Shown piece after piece: positions 37,461 to 45,863 of a stretch of 55,703 nt of DNA. The stretch is from a virus. The notes beneath the pieces are model-generated. The model saw only the letters and a program-made list of their open reading frames with translations, ran no database searches and was not told the DNA's origin. The position numbers were made by a program, and so were the translations under genes. Every line of letters starts with the position of its first letter. The stretch's first letter is position 1. The DNA is taken from the IMG/VR virus record IMGVR_UViG_3300031507_000006, positions 1 through 55,703 of that record, one strand, 5' to 3'.

Positions 37461-37973
37461 ATGCGCGAAATCTGGCGAGCCGTTTGCGGCTACGAGGGCC
37501 TGTACGAGGTCAGCAATCTCGGGCGCGTCAAGTCCGTGTGTCGCTTGGACTGCCAAGGAAAACCAGTTCTTGAGCGTATTCTGAAACAAACCTGCGGGAG
37601 CGACGGCTACTCGAGGGTCGGCCCTAGTAAGCATGGCACTCGGGAACACCTGCTCGTCCATCGACTCGTTTTGCTGGCATTCAGGGGCGACCCCCCGGTA
37701 GACTGTGAGTGCTGCCATCGCGACGGGATGCGAGCAAACAACCGCCTCAACAATCTTCGCTGGGGGTCGAGAAGTAGCAATCATGCTGACAAGAAAGCAC
37801 ACGGAACACAGCAACGCGGCGAACGACACCCTGGTGCGCGTCTCACGGATGTGCAAGTCTTGGCGATCCGAGCAGACCCGCGCAAAAACGCTTCTGCTAT
37901 CGCCAGAGAGTACGAAGTCACCGCGACTACGATAGGGTATGTACGCTCGCGCAAAACTTGGGTGCATATCTAG
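37461..37973 (+). CDS. HNH homing-type endonuclease with NUMOD4
   Basis: 170 residues on the strand opposite to all its neighbours. NUMOD4 opening (IWRAVCGYEGLYEVSNLGRVKS), HNH core with VHRLVLLAFRG, CECCHRDGMRANNRLNNLRWG, and a C-terminal HTH (LTDVQVLAIRADPRK ... YEVTATTIGYVR). ATG 37461 has GGGAG six bases upstream, inside the inverted repeat. It sits between two tail genes and its stop overlaps the converging tail gene by four bases, the usual free-standing homing endonuclease arrangement. Confidence 0.85.
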   Translation: MREIWRAVCGYEGLYEVSNLGRVKSVCRLDCQGKPVLERILKQTCGSDGYSRVGPSKHGTREHLLVHRLVLLAFRGDPPVDCECCHRDGMRANNRLNNLRWGSRSSNHADKKAHGTQQRGERHPGARLTDVQVLAIRADPRKNASAIAREYEVTATTIGYVRSRKTWVHI

Positions 37974-40354
37974 CCGAGCTCCGCTACGTCATCGGCGGCC
38001 TGCAACACACGCACGGTGTCAGTGCCGATCAGTTCCATTTCGAACGTCTCGTAGGGCTCACCATCAGTCGGTTCGCTCAGCGTGAACTCGGTGTCCTCGG
38101 AGATCACGAACGTGTCGAGCAGCGTGCCGTCGCCGTAGAACAACGCGACCAAGTTGCCCGTCGCATCCGGTCCGCGTCGGACCTGCGCGATCGTGTACCA
38201 GCCGGGGTAGTTCAGCAGGTACAGCTTCGAGCGCCACCGGTAGGTCATCAACACTTGCGTGTTGCCCTCGAACTCGTAGATCGTGCGCGCGTCGACGTAC
38301 GCCGGCAGCTCGGGCGGCACCGGCAGCTCGGCGTCGTCGGGCTCGTTGTCATAGTCGAGCACGAGGTACATTTTGTCCTCGACCGGATCGACATAGGCCG
38401 CGCTGGCGTGGAACGCCATCTCGACCACGCCGAAGCCGTCCGAGCGCAAGTCGACCGCGTAGCAGCCGCGCGCCGAGCCCGACTCCCAGAACATGAAGTA
38501 AATGTCGTTGTGCGCGACGCTGAAGATGCTCGTCGGGTCGAGGGCCTGCCACTGCCGGCGCGTGAAGACGCCCTGCGTGAGGTTGCGCACCTGGCCGATG
38601 CCGGCGCACACCATCAGGCCATCCGGCCCGCTGAAGACGACCCCCATGCCGGTGATGTAGGCGAAGCTCAGTTTGCTCGAGGCCGCGTGGGGTACTTCAA
38701 ATTTTGCCATTGAATACGCCGCAGGGTCGTTGCCGCTGGCGACGTAGAGGAAGCTCTTGGTCCCGATCACCACCGTCGTGTCGATATTGCCGATGCCGAC
38801 GATGTAGGTATCGGTGTTGAGCCGGTACTCGACCGGCCACGCGTGCGGGTGGTTCTGTGCGCTGAAGCACAGCTGATTGCGCCGGAAGCCGACCATCACG
38901 CCGTTCGGCAGCGCGAGGATGCCCTCGAGGTCGCTTGGTGGCAGCGCCCAGTTGTCAGATGCCAGCACCTCGCCGAGTTCGGTGTCGGTGAGCACGTCCA
39001 CGTAGTCGGCCTGCGCGAGCGGCACCTCGGCGACGAAGCGGAACGCGGTGCCGGTGCTGCCGGTGGCCGCACGGTAGATGCGCTTGGTTGTGATGAAGTA
39101 GTCCGCACTCGTGCCGCTCGGGGTGTCGGTCGGCGTCGTCACCGTGACGCTGACGCCATCCGGCCGCAGGATCGTGCTGCTCGGCAGGCTCGGCGCGCTC
39201 TCTTCACCGAGGTCGTTCACGAACGTGTAGACGTAGCTCGTCGCGATGTTCGTGATCACCGTGCCGTTCGCGCCCGAGGCCTGCACGAGGATGTTGTCGT
39301 ACCCGACCGTTTCGAGGTCGTCGCCCTTGGCGTTGATCGGCCCGAAGATCCCGCCGACCGTGAAGACGTTCGTGGTCGTCACGGTCGCGAGCTGCACGCT
39401 ACCGAGGTACAGCGTCGCGGTCACGGTCTGCGTGCCGTCCGCGTTGCTGACCATCTGCGCGGTGACGGTATACCACGCGAGGAAGTGCCACGAGCCGCCG
39501 GGGCCTGATGCGCTGGTGAGCGTCGAGCCATAGCCGTCGTTCAGCGCCGCGCCGGTGCAGATGCGCAAGAGCGGCGCGCCGCCACCCACATCGCCGCCGA
39601 CGACCACGCGGCATCCGTCGCCAGCGACGCCGCAGCCGACGAGGAAGCCGCAGGTCACGCCCGCCCCCCCGCCGCTCGCCAGGGGGCGCACGTCGAACGA
39701 GGTGCGGATCAGCGACGCGCCGGTGGTGCCAAAGTCGCGCGTGATCGCCGCCGGCGCACCGAAGTTGCCCTGCGCCTGCGTCTGGAAGCTCGGCGCCGGG
39801 TTACCGAAGGCGTCATCCTGCGTCGTCAGCGATACCGACGACCCGGCGTTGATCTGCGGTGTCGTCGTCCACAGCGCCGTGAGATCGCCGCATTCGTCGA
39901 GGATGTCGACTTGGAACGTGGTCGGCGTCGGGTCGATCCCGACTGCCAGCGTCGGCACACTGTCCGGCGGCGGCACGCCGAGCAGGCGCGTCGTGTGCGG
40001 CCACGGCTGCGTCGCGGTGCCGTTCGGGATGCCGGTCGCGAGGTCGAGGTTCGTGAAGCGCGGCGCGTCGAGCCCGGTCAGGTAGGTGCGAAACGTGGTG
40101 TCGCCCGGCACCGCGCCGCGCGCCACGTCGACCTGCTCGTCCCACGAGAGCCAGAATTGGCCTGCCATCAACGAGATCGTCTTCACCGGGCCGCCATTCG
40201 CGAGGCCCTGTGTCATCGAGAACTGCCGGAACGCCGTCAGGTCGCCCGTGTAGAGGCGCGCGTTGACCGCGGCCTGCGCCGCGTTCTCGGGCAGCGCACG
40301 AGGGGTGATCAGCGGGACTTCACCTCGGAAAGAATTGACGGCGCGATTCGTCAT
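37970..40354 (-). CDS. large tail/virion protein, 794 aa
   Basis: 794 residues. The N-terminus (FRGEVPLITPRALPENAAQA then ARLYTGDLTAFRQF) is conserved in podovirus structural proteins of the Bcep22/BcepC6B type; later parts are beta-rich with repeated W, G and D turns (FFYVASGNDPAAYSMAK-like blocks near 540-570) like beta-propeller tail hub or stabilisation proteins. It follows the head-tail connector genes and overlaps the 258-residue gene (ATGA). Confidence 0.7.
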   Translation of the reverse strand: MTNRAVNSFRGEVPLITPRALPENAAQAAVNARLYTGDLTAFRQFSMTQGLANGGPVKTISLMAGQFWLSWDEQVDVARGAVPGDTTFRTYLTGLDAPRFTNLDLATGIPNGTATQPWPHTTRLLGVPPPDSVPTLAVGIDPTPTTFQVDILDECGDLTALWTTTPQINAGSSVSLTTQDDAFGNPAPSFQTQAQGNFGAPAAITRDFGTTGASLIRTSFDVRPLASGGGAGVTCGFLVGCGVAGDGCRVVVGGDVGGGAPLLRICTGAALNDGYGSTLTSASGPGGSWHFLAWYTVTAQMVSNADGTQTVTATLYLGSVQLATVTTTNVFTVGGIFGPINAKGDDLETVGYDNILVQASGANGTVITNIATSYVYTFVNDLGEESAPSLPSSTILRPDGVSVTVTTPTDTPSGTSADYFITTKRIYRAATGSTGTAFRFVAEVPLAQADYVDVLTDTELGEVLASDNWALPPSDLEGILALPNGVMVGFRRNQLCFSAQNHPHAWPVEYRLNTDTYIVGIGNIDTTVVIGTKSFLYVASGNDPAAYSMAKFEVPHAASSKLSFAYITGMGVVFSGPDGLMVCAGIGQVRNLTQGVFTRRQWQALDPTSIFSVAHNDIYFMFWESGSARGCYAVDLRSDGFGVVEMAFHASAAYVDPVEDKMYLVLDYDNEPDDAELPVPPELPAYVDARTIYEFEGNTQVLMTYRWRSKLYLLNYPGWYTIAQVRRGPDATGNLVALFYGDGTLLDTFVISEDTEFTLSEPTDGEPYETFEMELIGTDTVRVLQAADDVAELG

Positions 40355-41127
40355 GAGAGCTTGCGAACAGTGACAGCAATATCAATGACGATAGCTTCAC
40401 TGTTCTCAAGAATGCTCCAATTGGCGATTATGGTTCTGACCAAATCACCAATAGAAGCCGAGTCCGTGAAACGCATCTCGGTATTGGTCGAGGGGTTGTT
40501 CCACACGATTCCCGTAGGTATTAACACGCTCGCCCCTGTAGGCAGGTCGAAAGGTCCGGTTGCGTTCCCTACATCTGAAAATACGAGGAGCAAGGAGGCT
40601 TCCGATCCCACTGACGCTGAGGGGGTCGTCTGTACCGTCATTTTCGCTTCGTAGACGCCTTCCGACGAGTACGTGAGTGTTTTCGCAGTGCTGTCCCACG
40701 CGGCATCCGGCGATGTTGATACAGATGTCGTGACCCAATTGGAAATGTCTGCGCCAGCGTTCCCGCTGCCACTCAACATGAATGCCAGGGTCGGGCTCGC
40801 GCCACCGTCAGGTAACTCTATCGTCGCAACGCCACTACTCCCTGGCGTCACCGAAGTCGCGTTGACGAAATTCAATCCGGACACAGCGGCTTGTACAAGC
40901 GAACCATCTGAGTACACGTCAACGGAGCCGCCCCCTTCCGCAGAGACCTCGAGTTTGTTCGCGTTCTCGCCGACGCCTCGCGTCGCCGTAATCCCCTGCG
41001 TGAAGTTGACGGTGTCGACAGTCGCATCACCGAGATTCACACCGTCCTGCTGATACTGAGTGTAGTCAGGGAACTCGCCGCTCTCAGCTTGGGCAATGCT
41101 CACCGGCGTGATCGTGAATGAAGGCAT
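40351..41127 (-). CDS. beta-rich virion protein, 258 aa
   Basis: 258 residues from ATG 41127. The N-terminal ~100 residues repeat short beta turns (GVNLGDATVDTVNFTQGITAT, NKLEVSAEGGGSVDVYSDGS) and the rest is Ig- or C1q-like beta. Could be a head-decoration or short spike protein. Its stop overlaps the 794-residue gene. Confidence 0.6.
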   Translation of the reverse strand: MPSFTITPVSIAQAESGEFPDYTQYQQDGVNLGDATVDTVNFTQGITATRGVGENANKLEVSAEGGGSVDVYSDGSLVQAAVSGLNFVNATSVTPGSSGVATIELPDGGASPTLAFMLSGSGNAGADISNWVTTSVSTSPDAAWDSTAKTLTYSSEGVYEAKMTVQTTPSASVGSEASLLLVFSDVGNATGPFDLPTGASVLIPTGIVWNNPSTNTEMRFTDSASIGDLVRTIIANWSILENSEAIVIDIAVTVRKLS

Positions 41128-41138
41128 CGCTCGGTTCC

Positions 41139-41822
41139 TCAGTAACTGGTCCAGAGACCACCGATACCGCGCGGCGTCACGAACTGGCGTGGCCGCGCAC
41201 GGCCGGGACCGGTGTTGTACCCGCGCTGTGCCTCGGCCTTGCCGTTGCTGATGCCTGAGCGGAACGTCTTGCCGTACATCACCGCGGCATTTGGATTGCT
41301 CCACGGCATGCCGGGCAACATCAGCAGGTACTCAAGCGCGCCGGCTTCGATGTCGTTGCTGTACTTCTGAAGTGGTGCCTGTGGAACGTTCACCGCGCCT
41401 TCCTTCGGCGTCACGATTGCCGTCACCACGAGGTCGATAACGGTGCTCGGCGTCGGCCAGATCGCGAACTGCGCCTCGGGCACGTACTGGTACTGCGTTG
41501 GCTGTGGGCCGGCAGGAACGTTCGGGCTCCACGTGTTCGAGTCAGTCGGCCCGAGCCCCCACGTCTGCGGGTTGCCACCGGTCGGCGTGAACGTGGCCTG
41601 CATCGCGAAGATGCCGATGATGTCGAGGTTCGGGTCATTGCCGAGCGCGTACTGCTCCTGGTTCGCGACCGTGGCGCCCGGGACGTTGATCTTCAACCAC
41701 TGCGCCTGCTGACAGAACTCGCGATACGCGCGCATGTACGCGTGACGCAGCGTCGTCGTCGGGCACTTTCTCGCTACCTGAGCGACGTTCGCGAGGTAGT
41801 CGTTGACGTCGACGAGGTTCAT
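41139..41822 (-). CDS. head-tail/tail-tube protein, 227 aa
   Basis: 227 residues from ATG 41822 (ATGA overlap). RHAYMRAYREFCQQAQWLKI near the start and PEAQFAIWPTPSTVIDLVVTAIVTP-like strands (given here as parts) in the middle are typical of podovirus tail-tube (gp11/TTPA-like) proteins found right after the DUF6682 gene. Assignment rests on order and composition. Confidence 0.65.
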   Translation of the reverse strand: MNLVDVNDYLANVAQVARKCPTTTLRHAYMRAYREFCQQAQWLKINVPGATVANQEQYALGNDPNLDIIGIFAMQATFTPTGGNPQTWGLGPTDSNTWSPNVPAGPQPTQYQYVPEAQFAIWPTPSTVIDLVVTAIVTPKEGAVNVPQAPLQKYSNDIEAGALEYLLMLPGMPWSNPNAAVMYGKTFRSGISNGKAEAQRGYNTGPGRARPRQFVTPRGIGGLWTSY

Positions 41823-42463
41823 GCACTGGTCCCTGGTTGCGCTGCGACCTTCGGTGACGCGGCGATCTGCGCGTTCGACTTCAAGCCAAGCAGGGAGCCC
41901 CACTGCTGCATCGCTGCGGCCGACTTGGTCAGATCCTGGCGCTTCGTGTTCTTCGCGTAGCACTTGCAGAGCACGAACTGCTCGAGCACGGTCTGATAGC
42001 TGGCTGGGATGTCGATCTCTTCGGTGTCGTAATTGACCTGCGGCGGCACGGCGCCGCGGTTCAGGTCGATGCTGCCGGTGCCGTCGTTGGGCGGGAACAC
42101 GACGAAGCGGCGCGGATAACGCGGGTCGTAAGTGAAGTGTTCGACGACAGTTTCCTGCGTCGCTGCAGGCCAGAAGCGGTTCGACTCGTCGAGCAGGCTC
42201 TTGTCGACCTGCGTGATGATGCGACCGCCCGTGTTGCGCGGGATGTCGAACAGCGCCACCGTGTCGTCGGGGCACTCCTGCGCCTCACCGGCCGCGGGCG
42301 TGAACGGAAGCTCGACCACGTACATGTCGGGCTTCACGAACGCAGTCGCGCGCAAACCCTCGTTGAGGTACTCGAGCAGATCATTCGCCGACCACGTGCG
42401 ATGCGCGCGGTCCAGCAGGGTGCCGGCGGCGCTGTCGAGGATCGTGGCGGCGAGGATCGGCAT
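41819..42463 (-). CDS. DUF6682-like head-tail connector, 214 aa
   Basis: 214 residues from ATG 42463. TLLDRAHRTWSANDLLEYLNEG at the N-terminus and DIPASYQTVLEQFVLCKCYAK in the second half match the DUF6682 type, seen downstream of capsid genes in many podoviruses. Probably an adaptor between portal and tail. One base separates it from the gene above; ATGA overlap with the gene below. Confidence 0.7.
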   Translation of the reverse strand: MPILAATILDSAAGTLLDRAHRTWSANDLLEYLNEGLRATAFVKPDMYVVELPFTPAAGEAQECPDDTVALFDIPRNTGGRIITQVDKSLLDESNRFWPAATQETVVEHFTYDPRYPRRFVVFPPNDGTGSIDLNRGAVPPQVNYDTEEIDIPASYQTVLEQFVLCKCYAKNTKRQDLTKSAAAMQQWGSLLGLKSNAQIAASPKVAAQPGTSA

Positions 42464-42464
42464 G

Positions 42465-42881
42465 TCAGTTCGGGTCGGTGCCGTCGCCTTCGGCCGCTGC
42501 GGCAAGCTCGGCGACGCGCGTGCGCAGCTTCTTCAGCGGCAGCGTGGGATCGAGCACCTGACCGAATTCCTCGAGCGCGAACAGCACGAGATCGTCCGCG
42601 GTCGCGGTGCCGATGTCGAAGGCTTCATCCGCCGGGGCCGTGTTCACGACCTTGCGCGGCATGCGCATCATGCCCTTCAGCCAGGCCATGCGCTCGGGAA
42701 GCGACGCATCGAGCGAGCCACCGTAGACGCGGTACATCGGATGTACGCGCAAGCGCGGCGTGTTCGGCATCAACCGGCCGTCCTCGACGTGGATCACCAT
42801 CGGGTTTTCACGGTCCTGCTTCTTCTTGCCGGTGCGCGAGTTGGCATCGGATAGGCGTTGCTCTTGTTCGGCTGTGATCAT
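42465..42881 (-). CDS. virion-cluster protein, 138 aa
   Basis: 138 residues, with charged N-terminus (EQEQRLSDANSRTGKKKQDRE), a VHPMYRVYGGSLDASLPERMA middle and an acidic end. Unknown family; placed between capsid and connector genes, so probably a head completion protein. Confidence 0.65.
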   Translation of the reverse strand: MITAEQEQRLSDANSRTGKKKQDRENPMVIHVEDGRLMPNTPRLRVHPMYRVYGGSLDASLPERMAWLKGMMRMPRKVVNTAPADEAFDIGTATADDLVLFALEEFGQVLDPTLPLKKLRTRVAELAAAAEGDGTDPN

Positions 42882-42912
42882 GGGGGCTCCGTTTGATCAG
42901 GTTGGTGGTTGC

Positions 42913-43074
42913 TTACTTCTTCGCCTTGAGTTTGGCGAACTGCTTCTTGTCGAGATTCTTGTCGGCCTTCGAGCCCTCCTTCATGCCTTTCGGCTCCTTG
43001 TCGAAGGGTGACTTCTCGAAGGCCTTCATGGTCTTGGGGACCATGGGCTTCTTCATCGGCATCGCTCGGGCCAT
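42913..43074 (-). CDS. small Lys/Met-rich protein, 53 aa
   Basis: 53 residues beginning MARAMPMKKPMVPKTMKAF and ending KQFAKLKAKK, very basic. AAGGAG lies seven bases before the ATG, a strong site, which is why this frame is chosen over a longer overlapping one (42878..43111). May be a DNA-condensing or minor head peptide. Confidence 0.6.
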   Translation of the reverse strand: MARAMPMKKPMVPKTMKAFEKSPFDKEPKGMKEGSKADKNLDKKQFAKLKAKK

Positions 43075-43148
43075 TCTCGCGCTCCTTCAGGGTGTAGAAA
43101 ACCGGCGCCATGAGGCGCCGGATGATAGAGTGGCAACTGCTGTCGGAA

Positions 43149-43349
43149 TCAGGAACCGGCCGGGGTCGTGCCCGGGGTGTAGGCGGGCCGCTTCATCTTC
43201 CCGGCCTCGCCGTTCTTCTGGCTCGGGCCAAGGGGCGTATTCGGGTAGCGCGCCTTCGCCTTGCCGGAAGCCTTGGCGTTGTTGCTCGTCACCGTTTCCG
43301 GGGCGGTCTTGACCGGGATCGACATCCCGTAGGGGTTCTTCGTTTGCAT
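43149..43349 (-). CDS. small virion-cluster protein, 66 aa
   Basis: 66 residues, basic and Pro/Gly/Asn rich (NPYGMSIPVKTAPETVTS, RYPNTPLGPSQKNGEAGK). It starts 63 bases after the capsid stop. Low complexity argues for a flexible capsid-associated peptide; nothing more can be said. Confidence 0.6.
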   Translation of the reverse strand: MQTKNPYGMSIPVKTAPETVTSNNAKASGKAKARYPNTPLGPSQKNGEAGKMKRPAYTPGTTPAGS

Positions 43350-43412
43350 GAGAATTCTCCTGTTGCGTTTGGGCCGCGACGGACCGGAGCAGAGGCTCCG
43401 ATCCTACCGGGA

Positions 43413-44456
43413 TCAGCTGACCTTGACCACGGCGGTGCCGACGTAGTTCGGGCCGATGACTTCGTACCCGAACACCATCAGGCCGCGGATGATGTAGCCG
43501 AAGTCATTCGGGTTGTCGATCATCTGGCACTCGACGATCTGGCTCGCGAACGTCAAGCCGGCGCTGTGGCCGAACATGATGTACTGAGCCGGGCCGGGCG
43601 ACGTCTGCTTCAGCAGGTTGCGCGACTGGTACATGGTGAAGCGATCGATTTCGCCCACCTTGCCGTTGCGCACGATCGACACGCCATCGCCAGCCAAGGA
43701 GGCGATGCGCAGATCGCTCTTCTTGATGCAGGCGATGAAGGCCGGCGACGCCACCATCCAGCGGCCTTCGTCGCTGACGTTCTGCTCGTCCAGCACGGTA
43801 CCGCAGTCGACGATGAAGTCGACGATGTTGGCCTTCGTCAGCGCGACCGGGTTGGTCGAGTCTCCGAGGTTGATCGAGTTCGAGTCGGCGCCGGCGGTCG
43901 TGCCGCTGTTGTCGGCAGACACCTCGGCCGGGATCGTCTCGAGCATGTCGGCGTCGGCCGCGATGCGCAGCTGGATCGAGCCGTCGTTCGCGAAGACGTC
44001 CGCGAGGTCGAGGTCCGACTGCCGCGAGTCGACGGTGCTCAGCGCGACCGCGAAGCTCTTGGCCTGGTCGATCGACAGCGTGACGCTGTTGCTGGTCGGG
44101 TACTGCGGGTTCAGGCCGGCGCCGATCACGTAGTCGCTGACCGTCACGTCGGGGATCGTGCGGATGATGACCTGCGCACCGAAGCCCGCGATCTCGCCTT
44201 CGTAGTCGGTCGAGGCGATCTCGCCGAAGACGGTGGTCTTGTAGAACTTCTCGACGAGCTTGCCCGAGTAGAGCAGCGGGTCGAAGTTGACGGTGCTGCC
44301 GGGGCCGTAGTCGGGGATGCCCGAGGCGCGCGGCACGTTGGCGAAGGCCACGAGACCGGCGCGGCCCATGTAGTCGAACAGCGCGTCGTGCGCCTTCAGC
44401 GCGACAGCGCCGAACAGGGCTGCGACGGACGCAGCCACGGTGGTAAGTTTCTTCAC
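43413..44456 (-). CDS. major capsid protein
   Basis: 347 residues, the size of P22-like/HK97-fold coat proteins. Core blocks include FYKTTVFGEIASTDYEGE, VIIRTIPDVTVSDY, AKSFAVALSTVDSRQSDLDL, ANIVDFIVDCGTVLDEQNV and GRWMVASPAFIACIKKSDLR, and a C-terminal YIMFGHSAGLTFASQIVECQ strand pair, all in the order of phage coat proteins. The first ~24 residues (MKKLTTVAASVAALFGAVAL) unusually resemble a signal peptide. It follows the scaffold gene with AGGAG before its ATG. Confidence 0.85.
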   Translation of the reverse strand: MKKLTTVAASVAALFGAVALKAHDALFDYMGRAGLVAFANVPRASGIPDYGPGSTVNFDPLLYSGKLVEKFYKTTVFGEIASTDYEGEIAGFGAQVIIRTIPDVTVSDYVIGAGLNPQYPTSNSVTLSIDQAKSFAVALSTVDSRQSDLDLADVFANDGSIQLRIAADADMLETIPAEVSADNSGTTAGADSNSINLGDSTNPVALTKANIVDFIVDCGTVLDEQNVSDEGRWMVASPAFIACIKKSDLRIASLAGDGVSIVRNGKVGEIDRFTMYQSRNLLKQTSPGPAQYIMFGHSAGLTFASQIVECQMIDNPNDFGYIIRGLMVFGYEVIGPNYVGTAVVKVS

Positions 44457-44496
44457 GGTTCTTCTCCTGAATCGGGTTGCGTGTTAGTGCCCGCTA

Positions 44497-45486
44497 TCAG
44501 CGAGCACCGTTCCGCAGCGCGAGTCGGGCCTCGAACGAAACGCGTTCGGCTTCCTTCACCTTGCCAAGTGCCGAGCGCTTGTAGAAGTCCTTGACTTCCA
44601 CATCGGTCGGCGCGCCTGCCTGCTGGGCGGGCGACGGAGGAGGGGCGTTGCCGCCCTCGGGGTTGGCGCCGGACCCGCTGGGCGTCATCGGAGGCGGGGG
44701 CGGCGCCGACACAGGCGCGGGGGCCGGTGCGAGCGTCGCCTTCCACTTCTTCATCATTCGGGCCGCGCCGATGGCATTGGCCTTCTCGATGTAGACGTTC
44801 AGGATGGTCTGACGGACAACCTCGTTTTCGTCCTCTTCCGCGAGCCACGCGCGCCAGCGCTGATCGGCGTCGACTTCGCGCCAGTTCGGAAGCTGCTCGG
44901 TGAGAGCATCCTCGAACCCGGTGCGGGCCGCTTCGGCTGCGTTGGTCTGCTGGCGCTGCTGCTGTTCGCGAACGGGCTTGACTGCGGCCTCGATCGTTTC
45001 CTGTGCAGTGGCACGAGCAGCCCGCAGCGCCGTCCCGGCCATCACGCGGCACTGCTCTTCACCGTACTGCTCGATCTGAGCCGGGGTGTAGAACTGCGTG
45101 AGGTCGATCGCGTCGTCAACTGGCTTCGCCGTGGCTTGGAGAGTGCGAACCTCTTCCTCAAGCCTGGCAATCCGCTGATACAGGGTGTCGCACTCCGTCG
45201 CCCGGTCCGTGCGCTCTCGGGTCAGGATGCCTGATGTGACATCGAACCGCTGTTTCCAGTAGCTCGGGTCCGAGTGGCGCGGGTCTGCGGCTGGTGCTGC
45301 GGCCTGCGGTTCTGCGGCTGGTGCGGGTGTCGCGGCGGGCTCGGGGGCCGGTGCTGCGTCACTCGTCGGGGTCGGTTCCGGTTCGGCCGGGGCGTTGCGG
45401 GCGTCAATGCGGGCCTGGATGGCGGCACTGCGGCGCAACACGGCGCGAGGGAGTTTCGTTTCGTTCGGGGCCGTTGTCGGCTGCAT
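44497..45486 (-). CDS. scaffold-like protein, 329 aa
   Basis: 329 residues. Pro/Ala-rich N-terminus (~30-70), coiled coil ~95-125 (LYQRIARLEEEVRTLQATA), helical middle, and a Pro-rich hinge before a C-terminal basic stretch (SALGKVKEAERVSFEARLAL). Position directly before the coat gene and the low-complexity/helical mix fit a capsid scaffold. Confidence 0.7.
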   Translation of the reverse strand: MQPTTAPNETKLPRAVLRRSAAIQARIDARNAPAEPEPTPTSDAAPAPEPAATPAPAAEPQAAAPAADPRHSDPSYWKQRFDVTSGILTRERTDRATECDTLYQRIARLEEEVRTLQATAKPVDDAIDLTQFYTPAQIEQYGEEQCRVMAGTALRAARATAQETIEAAVKPVREQQQRQQTNAAEAARTGFEDALTEQLPNWREVDADQRWRAWLAEEDENEVVRQTILNVYIEKANAIGAARMMKKWKATLAPAPAPVSAPPPPPMTPSGSGANPEGGNAPPPSPAQQAGAPTDVEVKDFYKRSALGKVKEAERVSFEARLALRNGAR

Positions 45487-45567
45487 TCAATCTCTCCACG
45501 ATCCGCGGGTTCGCGCTCTGGCGCGGCGGGGTTCGCAAGGGATGCGGAAAGATCGCGGTTCCCAATG

Positions 45568-45828
45568 TCAGGCGAAAGCGTCGGAAGCTGTGGGGGCAGC
45601 TTGGCGCAACCGCGTTTGTGGCTGGAACAGCGGCGCGGCGAGGTGCTTGGCAAAGCCGTCCAGATGGACCGCCTTGCCCTGCGCGCGGTAGAGGTGCTCC
45701 CCTGCCAGCGTGCGAAGCTGCTCGTTCGTGTCGTCGATCTCAGCCTTGATCATGGCCTGAAGCAACTGCCCTTCCGGCGACTTCCCAAGTCGGGCCAGGA
45801 ATTCAAGCTGTTGTGCAGTCAGACGCAT
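45568..45828 (-). CDS. hypothetical protein between portal and scaffold, 86 aa
   Basis: 86 residues, helical (TAQQLEFLARLGKSPEGQLL, then IKAEIDDTNEQLRTLAG). Many podoviruses have a small gene with a similar EGQ-LL helix after the portal. Function unknown. Confidence 0.65.
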   Translation of the reverse strand: MRLTAQQLEFLARLGKSPEGQLLQAMIKAEIDDTNEQLRTLAGEHLYRAQGKAVHLDGFAKHLAAPLFQPQTRLRQAAPTASDAFA

Positions 45829-45863
45829 GGTTGCGCGGATTGTGTGCGTAGTGCGTGCTCACG

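Noticed and set aside
43110-44594. 494-codon plus-strand ORF opposite the capsid gene
   Set aside because: Asp/Val/Arg-rich antisense shadow of the coat and scaffold genes with no motif or ribosome site.
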